A stretch of 64,000 nucleotides of DNA from Letharia columbiana (Eukaryota; Ascomycota; Lecanoromycetes; Lecanorales; Parmeliaceae), in contig NW_023501041.1 of assembly GCF_014066305.1 (NCBI RefSeq), positions 806,001 through 870,000 on the forward strand. The letters run 5' to 3'. A program made the translations under genes and the position numbers. This document shows positions 22,301 through 32,060 of this stretch, piece after piece. How positions within the stretch are numbered: the first letter of the stretch is position 1; each line of letters opens with the position of its first letter. The notes beneath the pieces were generated by a model. It had not been told where the DNA came from and did not search any database. It was given only the letters and a program-made list of their open reading frames with translations.

Positions 22301-22964
22301 CGCCGAGGGGGAGGTACCCGCTGCAAATGACAGGATAAAGAAGTTGCAAGCATTGAGGGATGAGACAGCAGAGCGCCTTCGCAGCGCGGTTGCGGCTCAG
22401 TCCAAGTACTACAACAAAACGCACCAGCCTCAAAGCTATAAGGTAGGCGATTTGGTGATGCTAGCGACTAAGAACCTGAAGCAGAAACGCCCAAGCAAGA
22501 AGTTGTCTCACAAATTCGTGGGACCATTTCGGATCACAGACAAGGTAGGGGCGCAGGCGTACCGCCTGCTTCTACCCTCGACGTATAGGATCCACAATAC
22601 CTTTCATGTATCGTTGCTTGAGCCTTATCACCTTCGCGATTGCGGTGACGCAGCGGAAGCCTTCATGCAGGCCCCCGATCTTATCGATGACGATGAGCTT
22701 TGGGAGGTCGAAGAAATCATTGATAAGGTCAAGTACAAGAAAGGCGTCTGGTACAAAGTCAAATGGACTGGTTGGGGCGAAGAATACAACCAATGGCTGC
22801 CAGATGACGAACTTACTGGTGCTAGCGAGCTAACCCAAGCCTACGAGCAGGCGGGCAGCAAGCGGAAGCACCAAGCAACAAACAATGAGTCTCTTGTTAC
22901 TGAAGAGCTCGATCAACCACATGGATCAACGGCGAGCAAGCGGAGGCGACGAAATCAGACATGA
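19308..22964 (+). CDS. pol: Retrotransposon Pol polyprotein with chromodomain
   Basis: The frame is open from before the gag stop, in the -1 frame relative to gag, to 22964 (about 1,218 residues after the gag stop). A GTG at 19419 is not the real start because the protease motif LLDTGAHVNLIS lies upstream of it. Order of domains: aspartic protease; reverse transcriptase with KLDLKDAYHRIRI and the catalytic YLDD; RNase H (LETDASNFGMGAIL); integrase with an HHCC-type zinc finger (HFGAAKTHELL...CDVCQR) and a DDE core (MDFITGLP, VSDRGSVF, QTDGQTERQN). The GPY/F-like segment KFVGPFRITDKVGAQAYRL comes next, then a C-terminal chromodomain (WEVEEIIDKVKYKKG, VKWTGWGEEYNQWLP). Chromodomains of this class can direct integration to heterochromatin. 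Expression is probably by -1 frameshifting; no slip site was proven. Confidence 0.92.
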   Translation, partial: TIPSILTKGWTKLQGEQRQLVALLDTGAHVNLISQKFVVQWDLEPCDAILPQPEALSGQSMYCYGAYQLDYWLVDSWGQGRKCSTLFYAIDQKGPDVVLGMPGLSQLQVLLDPAAEQWRFKVNAGKLQVEEPAKFTRTIEQEPNVFAIVCAAVARSEPENGRSLELPQELLEFDDVFSNEKAGILPALKQGDHAIEIESGKEPPYGPLYNLSQTELAELRRYLEDSLQKGWIRHSTSSAGAPILFVPKKDGGLRLCVDYRGLNAMTVKNRHPLPLITETLDRLCGAKVFTKLDLKDAYHRIRIKEGDEWKTAFRSRYGHFEYLVMPFGLANAPATFQAYINRALAGLVDVTCVVYLDDILIYSADPAEHWRHVKQVLERLRQFQLYASLKKCQFYTERVEFLGFIVSTEGVAMDQERVATIKEWPKPKSYRDVQVFLGFANFYRRFIYGYSSIAAPLTDLLKGSKDGKKPGPLEWTDDAELAFQQLRSTFATAPFLRHYDPNLKLRLETDASNFGMGAILSQPDEDGHWRPVAFWSRKMIPAEQNYETHDQELLAIVASMKQWRHYLEGSTFCIEVLTDHNNLKGFMKQKELNSRQARWALKLAAYDFEIFHRAGKLNPADPPSRRPDYEGTSPLNTKLLPTLQNKLALWTSGEQSQRGKEVAAAMAPAFRIAGVQVVIPRREPKAVQETAYDAPQRPMKTLIRDLQAHDDWVSSFRTDVNEPAVKRRARSQAWVLDSEGLLRHNSRLYIPRDEALREELISKCHDDPLSGHFGAAKTHELLARKYHWDGSLKQVTDYVKTCDVCQRTKAPRHRPYGELSSLPVATKPWKEISMDFITGLPASKYKGIVYDAILVVVDRFTKMVRYIPVSTTIDAAQLAEVFHSEIVCRYGMPNGIVSDRGSVFTSSFWSAVCFHSKIKRRLSTAFHPQTDGQTERQNQVLEHFLRVFANDKQNVWAKQLPMAEFAYMNSWHSSIGTTPFFLMYGYHPEIRWEIEDDSAEGEVPAANDRIKKLQALRDETAERLRSAVAAQSKYYNKTHQPQSYKVGDLVMLATKNLKQKRPSKKLSHKFVGPFRITDKVGAQAYRLLLPSTYRIHNTFHVSLLEPYHLRDCGDAAEAFMQAPDLIDDDELWEVEEIIDKVKYKKGVWYKVKWTGWGEEYNQWLPDDELTGASELTQAYEQAGSKRKHQATNNESLVTEELDQPHGSTASKRRRRNQT

Positions 22965-24718
22965 CCATCGACTAGGTCAGACACATTCCTAGGTGATGCT
23001 TATGCTACGCGCGCACTCCTCTACACTTGCTACTGTTGAGATGTGGGTTGATAAAATGATTGCATTGTTTGGCTATCTACTAAACTCTGCTATGGAGGGG
23101 TTTGTCGCACCAGGGCACGTGCTGTTGATGTAGGCGTGTTTTTACCCAGGGCAGCCATTGAAGGACTGCCTGGGGACCCCACGCCAGCGCTGCTACTGAA
23201 AAAAGGTCGCCACTCAAGTGTCCTCCGCCATTCAGCGTCAGATCCCGAGTCGAGTTCATCGACCCAGTTCTCTAACGAGGAGGTGGTTGAAGCATAGTCT
23301 TCGTGTTGGTACCCGTCGACGTCCGCCGTGTGCCGACGGAGGCTCTCGAGCTCCTCCTCCAGCAACTCGTTCATTCCTCAATTCCTCTATCGCCCCAGCA
23401 AAAACCTGTGACTTGGGACGGGCGATGTACGAGCTCATTCGCTTCTACCTCCAAAAGAACGCGCTGGGTTCTAAAAGCCTTCCCAAAGAGACCTTCGACT
23501 GGAACGAGTGCGTTGCCTATGGTGTCGAGTCTTCCGTCAAGAACCCCACGAACATCCTACTCTACGTAGCGTGTAGGTCGCATATCTGCTTCCCCTGCTC
23601 TCATCATTCCTTTTCGATAGATGAATCCAACGCTGACCAGATGCTAGTGGCGCAGCAGCAGTGCCTCGCAGCACCCAACCCTTCCCAACCTCCATGGGTG
23701 CTGCAAAGGCGCACAACTACCCTCTCCGCCGTCAACATGTGGCAGACGCCGGCGTCCGGATTTCCAGCCATGGCTGCCGGGGTGCCCACGTGACAGCTTC
23801 CCACAGTGCCCAGGTAGCGGTCGGAAGCGGGGGTCCCGTGGTATCGCTTGTGCTACCCTTAGCCAATAGTGAAACCTCTTGAAAACCGTGTTTCTCGGAC
23901 AACCCCATGCTCACTGACGGGATGGTCGTTTTGTACATCACATCAGTGCACTCATGTAGCTGACAGGATATCGATATCCTCGAGCTCAACATGTTGAAAG
24001 TCGGATACCGGACATGTTAAAAATTTGATTGAAACTGAAAGACTGATTATTGATTCATGGGATGTACGGATATTTATGTACATAAAACAGGTGGCTGGTG
24101 GCTACTTTAGTGGCTGGTTAATTACCAGCCCTGGTAATACGCGACATGTATGCGATAGCCGAAGGGGGCTGATATTGTAACAAAACATTCCATCCTTGGA
24201 CTTGGCGGTGAGGTACCAGAACATCATCCATCACGTGATAGATTCCATCGCTAGCCTTTGCTCAGCGCACGCGGCGGTGGCACTATTGGAAAGATCAGAA
24301 GTTCGCGCGAGGTCTGCGTTGGATGATTAGCCTCAGCTTATATTTATCCAGCAACGTAGTATCGGCATCGGTATTCAGGAATCTGGAAGTGTGGGAACTT
24401 TGGTAGCGGCAATCGTGTGAAGTGCTTTACGCTAGCGATTGAAACAGTCCATCAATTATATCGTGCGCTGATTATGTAAGTCTTGCGATACTAAGATGGT
24501 GCTTCTGTTGGTCTCTACGTGGAGTGAGGTTGGGACAAGATTCTGTGAGAGCTTGGCGTTGCAATTTACTATCTTCTACATACACGCTCCGTTTGCGGCT
24601 CGGATTGACACGTGCAGAATGGTGCCGGGACGCCCAAGACGATCGGAGACTCTATGCTGTGGCTAGATTGAATCAATGGGGTTGTACGTGTGGCAAACCC
24701 CCAGCCGGGATGCGTCGC
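22965..24718. other. Region downstream of the retrotransposon
   Basis: No LTR copy was found. Two overlapping frames of opposite strand (23090-23374 minus, starting MNELLEEELESLRRH; 23218-23570 plus, containing GRAMYELIRFYLQKNALG) have coding-like composition, but I recognise neither. At most one is real, and both could be parts of a gene broken by the insertion. Confidence 0.4.
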
Positions 24719-25885
24719 TCAAGAGAACCAACACCAGATTGTACCCAACACGCCTTGGAAAGATTCATAGCACACCCTTGGAATGTCATTGCTTTCGGGA
24801 AGGATAAAGGCTCGGCCTGTCCTAGTTAGGGTGGAGGTAGTAACGGGCATGCTCTTCGGGCACACCAGCGACCAGTAAGCGTGCTAGGGAACGACAGTGA
24901 GCGCTCTCACCCTACGCCGATTGTTTCGGGATGTGTCACTCACGAGGAAGAACCAAACGTGATTCTCATTGTTGATGAGTGCTTTACCATAGTCACCCTC
25001 GCGAAGCAATCTGGCTTGATACGGTCCGTAAGCTTTAGAAGAGCCACAGAAGTCACCCTCTTGGTCGTCGATGAACTCGCCGGCCTGCAGGACCGTGCCC
25101 CATGCTAGCTGACCCACGTTATGGAAATGGCTGTATGGCAACTTCAGTACAAGGCCCTTGTTTCTTCGTTGATTGACTACTCACAGTACTTCGTGGAAAA
25201 GGAGTCCTCCAAGGAATTGCATCCTATAGTCTACCTTCGAACCGATCTTGCTGCAGTCGGCGGGATAGTCGGAGAGAAACCTCCGATTTCTCAGTACCTG
25301 CCATCCGAAGTCGTAGATGGCGATCTTTGGATCCAGAGCCCTAGGAGCAACGTTGAATGACTGGGCAAGGTTCGGAGCCGTGCCATGTTCTCTTAAGAGA
25401 AGGATTTCGCTGAGGTCCGTGGGTCGATAAGCCTGCAAGTTCCCGGCCATATCGGTAATCCCTCCCGGTTGGGCCATGCGCAAAATTGTGTAGGCTACTT
25501 GCTGGACCTTGGTGACGTGGAACGGGTGGAAATAGGTCTCGAAGATGTTAGGATCGACTCGAGCCCAGTTGTTATAGATGTAGCCGACGAAGTATACCAT
25601 GTCTTGATAAGCGTGATTCAGATCCGCGTCCTCGGCATTGCTTCGATAGGCAATTGTCATGGCGCCTCTTTTCTCGAGCCTAGTATGGTTCTCCCGTTCA
25701 TCAAACTCACTGAGAGCTCCCAGATGATGACGCTCATGAGACCGATCGAATGCAGGGCGCGATGGAACGTGCTCTGACGGGTGAGTGCTGGCGCGTGCAT
25801 GCGCATAGTGCGACGAGGAGAACGGTGCCAAGCTTAAAGTAAGCAAAGTAGAAGCTAGGCATCGAATAGCCAGAGAAGATTTCAT
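24719..25885 (-). CDS. Secreted HExxH metallopeptidase-like protein
   Basis: The start at 25885 opens a classic signal peptide (MKSSLAIRCLASTLLTLSLAPFSSS cut near residue 25, seen at 25811-25885). Minus-strand exons are 25185-25885, 24944-25130 and probably 24719-24883. Intron 1 (GTGAGT...CATACAG) splits the zinc motif. The first exon ends FLGGLLFHEVL and the second begins HFHNVGQLAWG, giving HEVLH. The continuation CGSSKAYGPYQARLL and INNENHVWFF is the arrangement seen in fungal lysine-specific metallo-endopeptidase-like (M35-type) domains, where a downstream Asp/Asn-Tyr region closes the site. A KR dipeptide at about residues 73-74 (LEKRGAM) could be a propeptide cleavage site. If intron 2 is not real the protein ends at 24884. 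Length is about 350 residues. It lies isolated among repeats, as secreted fungal proteins often do. Confidence 0.62.
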
Positions 25886-26356
25886 CCTGGGAATTGCTAT
25901 ATTGCAGAGCAGCTTATGAGTGGTAGCCGCTCACAAAGGATCCATCTGAGAAGGCGAGGGTGCAAGGAAGAGAGGTGTACATCATGAAGGGTAGAGCTTT
26001 GATCGGCCCAATGCTATGTAAGGCCTGGATACTGCAGAGAGCAGAGTCAGGTATGATGAAGGATAAAATGAGCTCCAACATGTTGAGATAAGCCGACCCT
26101 TGGACGCCATGGTCGACGCACCAAACCACAATATGGCAGCAATTGCAGATACGCCTTGTCGACTCTTGTCCCGACCTAGGCTGTCGGTCTGTTTGGTACT
26201 GCCTGCAGCAAGTATCTTTCAACGGCAATCGGCATGAAAAGCGAAACTTGCCTCCCATCTTCCCCGTTGGATTTGTTGGTGGGGAGTGTCGAGTGTGTAG
26301 GAGCCAAAATTCGTCTAGATAGATAGATAGTATGTACGTTAATTGTATCGCTAAGC

Positions 26357-26465
26357 TTATTTAGCGTATTCAAAAACATCTGGAATGCTTGGCACCGGAG
26401 ATCTTTCACACCACACACCCAAATTCGTACTGTAGCATAGAAATCTCTCCGCAAAATCATTCAAA
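26357..26465 (-). repeat. Dispersed repeat R, copy 2 (inverted)
   Basis: Its reverse complement reads TTGAATGATTTTGCGGAGAG and continues through CTATGCTACAGTACGAAT and GAAAGATCTCCGGTGCC to TTTTTGAATACGCTAA. This matches copy 3 almost base for base. Confidence 0.8.
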
Positions 26466-26720
26466 TCAAGTAGCCACATCGCAAATAGTCGCATTTAATC
26501 ACTTTTGAAGCTATATAACCTCAGCTATACCTCCCAAACGCACCAATAACGCAGCAGCCACCGAACCGCCGCCGTCGCAGTAAGAACTACCCCCCCATAA
26601 CTACTGAAATAGCCTCTGCTTAAGAAGCTCAGAAACAGATAAATGGGGGGCTGAGTGGTAGCAGCAGTCCCTACGGGTGCCCTGCGACGGCCCTACGGGC
26701 CAAGTATTTAGGTCCAAATA

Positions 26721-26751
26721 GGGGTGTCTGACTGTCAAGCGCAGACACCCC
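26721..26751. repeat. Perfect 10-bp hairpin
   Basis: GGGGTGTCTG (26721-26730) and CAGACACCCC (26742-26751) form a perfect stem with an 11-base loop. It lies between the two inverted copies of repeat R, beside a second palindromic pair, CCGTCGCAG/CTGCGACGG (about 26570 and 26680). Confidence 0.6.
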
Positions 26752-26826
26752 CCGGGACCAGGCTTTTTTTAGCTGAGTTGCTAACACTGAGGAACATACC
26801 AAGACTTCAGTATAGCTTCATCTTTT

Positions 26827-26972
26827 CATTTGGGACCTATACTAGCGATAGCAGTGTTATTGAATAATTTTGCGGAGAGATTTCTATGCTACAGTACGAA
26901 TCTGGGTGTGTGGTGTGAAAGATCTCCGGTGCCAGCATTCGATGTTTTTGAATACGCTAAGCTTATCTATCT
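26827..26972 (+). repeat. Dispersed repeat R, copy 3
   Basis: The first 88 bases match copy 1 at 17762, and bases from about 26860 onward match the reverse complement of copy 2. It is the longest copy and shows that R continues beyond the point where the retrotransposon cut copy 1. Confidence 0.8.
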
Positions 26973-27072
26973 TCTTTGTAGATTAGATTTAAAGTCGACA
27001 CGGGAAGAGCCCGTGCCGCCAGGGCACAATAACTACATTAAGGTCGGGGGGGTTTTCGTAATGGTCTATGTA

Positions 27073-27358
27073 CGGGTCTGCACCGAAAGTCCTGCACATG
27101 CGCTAGTGCAGCCTAACCTTACTTTCGGAAAGCGGCCCTGTAGAGGGGAAGCCTAGAAATATCTTCTCACAGCGCATGAATGGGACTTTAGGTACTTCTT
27201 TTGGCTTGATAGGGGTATTAAGCCCCGAAACCTGGCTAGGGCTAGGTGCGATTCCGAAGAACTCCAGACGTATTGTCCAGGTAGCCCTTTAGGTGGGGCG
27301 TTATCCGAAGTCTGAGCGCAAGAGTCTGGCGGGTGCGGACTTTCGGTGCAGACCTCTG
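27073..27358. mobile_element. MITE-like element with 18-bp terminal inverted repeats
   Basis: GGTCTGCACCGAAAGTCC (27075-27092) recurs as its exact reverse complement at 27337-27354. TA dinucleotides lie just outside (27071-27072 and 27359-27360), as expected for a Tc1/mariner-type target duplication. The 286-base interior has no coding capacity. It is probably a non-autonomous element; no parent is visible in the window. Confidence 0.55.
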
Positions 27359-27667
27359 TAGGCTAGTTAGGTAACAGAATACCATAAGTATCATTTACAA
27401 ATAAAGATTTATTACAAGATTCACGTATCTACCCTGAAATCCTCTTGAAGAATCTTTTATATCATTTTTTTCAATCTCATGATATCGTGGTTTAGTTCCT
27501 CCCGGGAGTCTCCTGGAAGCGAGTCTTCTATAATTATTTCCGTAAATACGATGCCAGCCTCGTTTTCGGGATCTGGCTACTGTAAATTACATCTACGCTT
27601 TTTAATTTCTGACTTTAGATTCAAGCGATTTAGCCAAAGTTCTCGCAGGGGTGATATTCTCGAGGTC

Positions 27668-27730
27668 TTACGGGGGGTGGTGGGGGGTGGTGGGATATGA
27701 TGGGACGGGGTGTGATGGGATGGGGTGTAG
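27668..27730 (+). repeat. G-rich tract
   Basis: Repeated GGGG/GGTGG runs on the plus strand give several possible G-quadruplex-forming combinations. No function can be assigned. Confidence 0.5.
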
Positions 27731-29299
27731 GCTGTAAAGCAGTATTACGTTAAAGTGTAAAATACGGCTTAGTCATTAGTGGTAGGACTGAGAAGATCTC
27801 CTGATTTAGGGATATCCTGAGCGAAAATTCTTCTAATTTTTAAAAACACTCCTAGGATCTCTGTAAAATACGATATTATTTTACTATGCTCTTCCTAGCC
27901 TTGTCATGCGGGTATTTCCGCCTACATTTTTAACACCCCGGTTGATTGTAACCCCTGCCGACCTTAAATTAGCTCGTCACGAACTCGCCATCCGAAGAAA
28001 TGCTCACTCACACACATCTCGGCTCCACGAGTCTCATTCTAAGGGGGTATGCCGTAATGAGCTTGCGATATGATTGGCCCCCGAAGCGGAACGGTGTGGG
28101 CTGGCCATGGTCCCACTAATGCGAGTCTGAATACTGAGACTACGAGTCTCAATGATCATAAATCTCAATCTAATGTATATGCTGAAGATTTTGTGATCAT
28201 CGCTTTGATGGATAATTTTTGAGTTGTAGGATTTGCAAAAGTGACAGACAATACGACGACGACAACAACAAGCTGCCTGCGAACCTTCTTTTTAATTGTC
28301 AAGTATATCTCGCGAATTTGGCCAGCGAGCAAAGCTTATTGCCATTTGCCACCCCCAAACTCAGTAGATTGCGTCGATATTGTCAGAGTCCCATTAACCC
28401 ACTTCACGCTAGAATCAAATGGCGCTGAACGGATACGAGTTCCTTCATTCCGTCATATACATGATTTGCAACATTGCGGCGTGAAACATTGATCGTTTCC
28501 TTATCTGCCCCAACGCGCATACTGTACCTGAGAGCTTGTGCCCGTTACCGTCGGCGTAATATGCTCAGGTTGACTTGCTACAGCTCCATCTGATCTAAGG
28601 AGGACACCACTTAAAGCACCGTCGCGGAGCCAGATACACCAAAAAAGAATAGCCTACCAGCTAAGCTTCGTCCAGCACATGTGGGGATCTCGCTATCACA
28701 GTCCCACAGAACAACCTCCTTCGATGTGAGTTTTCATTCTCCTACATGAATCTGTTCTGTCTTCAACGCCTATATATTGTCCCGTTATCGTCGCATTACC
28801 GAGCTTTGTGTTGGTCGACGCCCAGAGTAAGTTTGCACTAGGACACACGACAACGAGCTCAGACCAAAAATACACTACCTACAACCGCTCTCTTATCACG
28901 CTGGCGCCAGGCTGACTCAAGCCGGTGACGGCGTAGCACTGGCTCTATCGTTCGATGGATTCACAAGATTGCTGTTTATCATGATTTCTTATTGAACACG
29001 AGTATCACTTGATTGTATCTTGTCCGCCGCTTGAGCTTTATGTCAGTGTTGGTGTGGAACAGAGGGCCACTGTGGGGTTTGAGATGGGACCCAATTCGAT
29101 TTCGAGGTCCGTAGCGGATCCCCAGCCATAAGCCGTGGCCACTCAAAAGATTGTCAATAACGACGAAAATCCTATGCTCTGTGATATGTTTTCTTCATGA
29201 TCTTTTCAGTGTCGCTAGCATAGCTGCAGCCTTCAACGACCTGACATCTTCAGCTGTCTTCCTCATCCTTTCCCTTTCCTTCTCTTTCTCCATAATATC

Positions 29300-32060
29300 A
29301 TGCTCTGGACCCCTTTATGCGTGCTGCTCTTTACCCATCCTTTCCGCATTCTCGCTCAAACAACCGGAGATGACATTCCCATTGTCGAAGTATCAGACGG
29401 GCGCATCTTCCTGCCCAGCGCTGCTAGTGTTGCCGGTGTCTGTTCGACAATCACGACCACGATCGGCAACACCGTCGACTACATACCGGTACCTTGCGCC
29501 GACGTAGCTCATGCCCCCATATGGTCTGAGAAAGTCCTTGTCGATGGAACAACAGCCGAGATAATCATCGCTCCTTCAGGCAATGTTCGATTCGCCTCCA
29601 AGGCTTGGCTTGATGCCAACCCGCCGAGTTCGACTCGCCCCGCCAGCCAAACCCGGTTCTCCACAAAGGCCACAGCAAGTTCCACGGCTAGCGCCTTCAG
29701 CAGGGTCGTTCCGTCTTCTTATATCAGCCTGAACTCTAGCTCAGGTGTCTCGACGTCTTTGTGGGGAGCTCGTTCAAACTCCCCTCCTACAGCCACCCAA
29801 ACGAGTCTGTATCTCTCAAACACAAGTCAGGGCTCCGTCGCCAATAATTTGTCAATAAGCACCGTATCAAGCTACCAGAACACAAGTTCTGGCTCAGGCA
29901 ACAGAAGCACATCATTGCGCACCGGATCAAGTTCGCTTAAATCAGGTGCCACCTCCATCTCCGCCAATCTCACCTGGAGTTATCATCTACGTGTTCACGG
30001 CCCTTCATTGACAACTCAATCAACCTTATTCGGCTCGGATTCCGGTACTCTCACCTCGATCAACGCTAGCTCGGGCTACAGCGCCTCTTCAGTGACAAGA
30101 CTTGTAAACTTAGGTCAGAACTCCAGTAGTCCGCAGCTAGAATCAAACCCCAGCAGCTACTCCCTTTCGTCGTCGTTAATAAGGAGCATCTCTACTTCCC
30201 GGGGTAGCCATGAGCCCGCGACCAATGCACCATCCGCCCCACCGACAGAGGGCTTTCCAAGTACGACAACCAGCATTCGCATCGCCTTGGCCGCTACATC
30301 TCTGACAGCATCGTCTTTCCTATCAATTCCAACCATCACGCCGCGGCCAAAGTCGTCGGCTTCCGCAACCGGCAATTTCACCCCACCCATATCCTCTGAC
30401 CTCGACGCATTCGAAACATCAGGTCCTTCACTGATCACACTGAGCATGAGTGGCCAATCCATCACCTTGACACGGCAAACCATGCCTGGCTTCGAAGACT
30501 TCACAGGCACGACAACTGTGACAACTTCAGAGATGACGACCAACTCTGCTGGAGTAGTAGTTTGGGTAACTGGTGCTGTGATAATTGGTACAGATGGCAT
30601 ATTTTGGGGACTCTACCTCGCTTCTCTAGGCACCAGAGGCTTCTGCATTTGGCCTTTCTGTAGCGGCGGCGGGATCTGCATATGGCCATTTTGCGGAGGG
30701 ACTGGCGGTGGCGGCGGAGGAGGACACGACGGCATCCCAAAAGACGAGGGCAAAAAAACGCTACCGGATCCAAAAACGCAGGAAGGAATGACACGAAAAA
30801 CGTCCGACCCAACCCCCACCACCGTGCCAACATCAACCACCGCGCCAAAATCAACCCTCCCAAAGTCGACCACAGCGACAACCACAGCCTCCGACACCGC
30901 ATGCCCCCTCTTCAGCATCCCCACAGATTCCCTAACCTTCGACGACAGCCCCACCTGGAATCCCAACGACCCAGAATACGTTGGCGACATTGTCACTGCC
31001 GCTTATGCCATCTGGCGGATAGATACTGGGAGTGGATCTGAGATACTTCCGCCTCTGCCAACCAACACGGGATATGGAAATGCAGTATCGATCGACTTCA
31101 TACCTAATGCTGCGAGTGGTGGTGGAAGTTCGACGAACGGTCCGTCGTCAACGGCGACTACTACGCCAATGTCAGGGGTGTCGAACAGTGCTGTGGTAGC
31201 TGCTAGTGCTGCGCTCATGGCATCGATAATGTCAGCCTCTAGCGCGAGTGTCGCTTCAGTGCAGAGCGTCGAATCAGTCCAAAGCGCAGCATCCGTCGAA
31301 AGCGTAGCTGCAGCCCAGAGTGTTGCCCTTGTCGAGATCATTGCTGCGATCCAGAGCCAGGCTTCGATCAACAGCATCGCCTCAGCGCAAAGGGTAGCCT
31401 CCGTGTCCAAGTCCAGCGTCCTCTCAGTCGCCAGCGCCGCTTCAGCGCAAAGTGTAGCCTCCGTGTCCAAGTCCAGCGTCCTCTCGGTCGCCAGCGCCAT
31501 CTCAGCAGCAAGTGTCGCCTCGGTCCTCAGCGCCGCCTCCATCGCCTCCCTCCCAACGCCAACCCCCAACCTCGCGGTCCTAATCATGCGCAACGTCAAC
31601 TGCGATGATACCAACTGCGCCAGTGACGGCTACGTCTACGACGTCGTGCCGTCTTCCCCCACCGTCTTGATATGCTCCAACCCACCGTATATTCACTATT
31701 ATTCATACCCTGACAACGCACCCGACGACGTGCAGTTTTACGCCATCAACAGTGGGACGTTCACCAGTCATGGTGTGTATACGAATTGTCAATATCAGGG
31801 TACTAGTGTTTCGTTTGGGATATTTGGCTGCGATCAGGTGGAGGCCGTGTTTTGCAATTTGCCGACGGAGCAGGAGACGAGCTGTTCGAGCACACACGAT
31901 ATATATGAGGATGAGTGGGAACCTGTTGCTTACTGTGAAGTGAGTCAATACCAGCGATCTGTACCTGAAGACCACATTATCAATGCTGACAATTCTTTGC
32001 TTGTAGTGGGTCGGTACGACGCCTCAAAGCAAACGACGGTTTTCGCGGTACTCTATGTAA
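29300..32060 (+). CDS. Secreted Ser/Thr-rich, probably cell-surface protein
   Basis: A signal peptide (MLWTPLCVLLFTHPFRILAQ) is followed by a short Cys-containing segment. About 350 residues of Ser/Thr-rich sequence come next, typical of heavily O-glycosylated fungal wall proteins. A hydrophobic stretch VVVWVTGAVIIGTDGIFWGL at about residues 417-436 could span a membrane. It is followed by a doubled CIWPFC motif (GFCIWPFCSGGGICIWPFCGG is split by glycines), a Thr/Lys-rich linker, an Ala/Ser repeat region and a Cys-rich C-terminal domain. The frame is open to 32128. However, GTGAGT at 31940 and CTTGTAG at 32006, with a CTGAC branch site, define a likely 67-base intron, so the protein probably ends at 32060 (897 residues). 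Function is unknown; I recognise no catalytic domain. Confidence 0.7.
31382..31501 (+). repeat. Two 60-bp tandem repeats inside the secreted protein gene
   Basis: Unit 31382-31441 is repeated at 31442-31501 with about five changes and encodes SVSKSSVLSVASA-type sequence. Length 60 keeps the reading frame, so repeat number could vary without breaking the gene. Confidence 0.8.

Larger units (their letters stand above)
17850..22964 (+). mobile_element. Ty3/Gypsy chromovirus-type LTR retrotransposon, 3' LTR not seen
   Basis: The element has gag followed by pol in the -1 frame, with domain order protease, reverse transcriptase, RNase H, integrase and chromodomain. That order (integrase after RT) and the chromodomain define the Ty3/Gypsy chromoviruses. 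The long open gag and pol frames suggest a fairly young copy. The left end abuts repeat R. On the right no LTR copy is recognisable between the pol stop and about 23.1 kb, so the true right end is unknown. Confidence 0.85.
25886..29299. other. Gene-poor, repeat-rich region
   Basis: No protein gene could be supported in 3.4 kb. It contains a TAGA microsatellite (26324-26337), two inverted copies of repeat R, a GC-rich block with hairpins (26560-26755), a small TIR element (27073-27358) and a G-rich stretch (27668-27730). The rest, up to 29299, shows short frames only. Confidence 0.5.

Noticed and set aside
19419..22964. Pol starting at 19419
   Set aside because: The codon is GTG and lies after the protease active-site motif, so the frame must begin upstream by frameshifting from gag.
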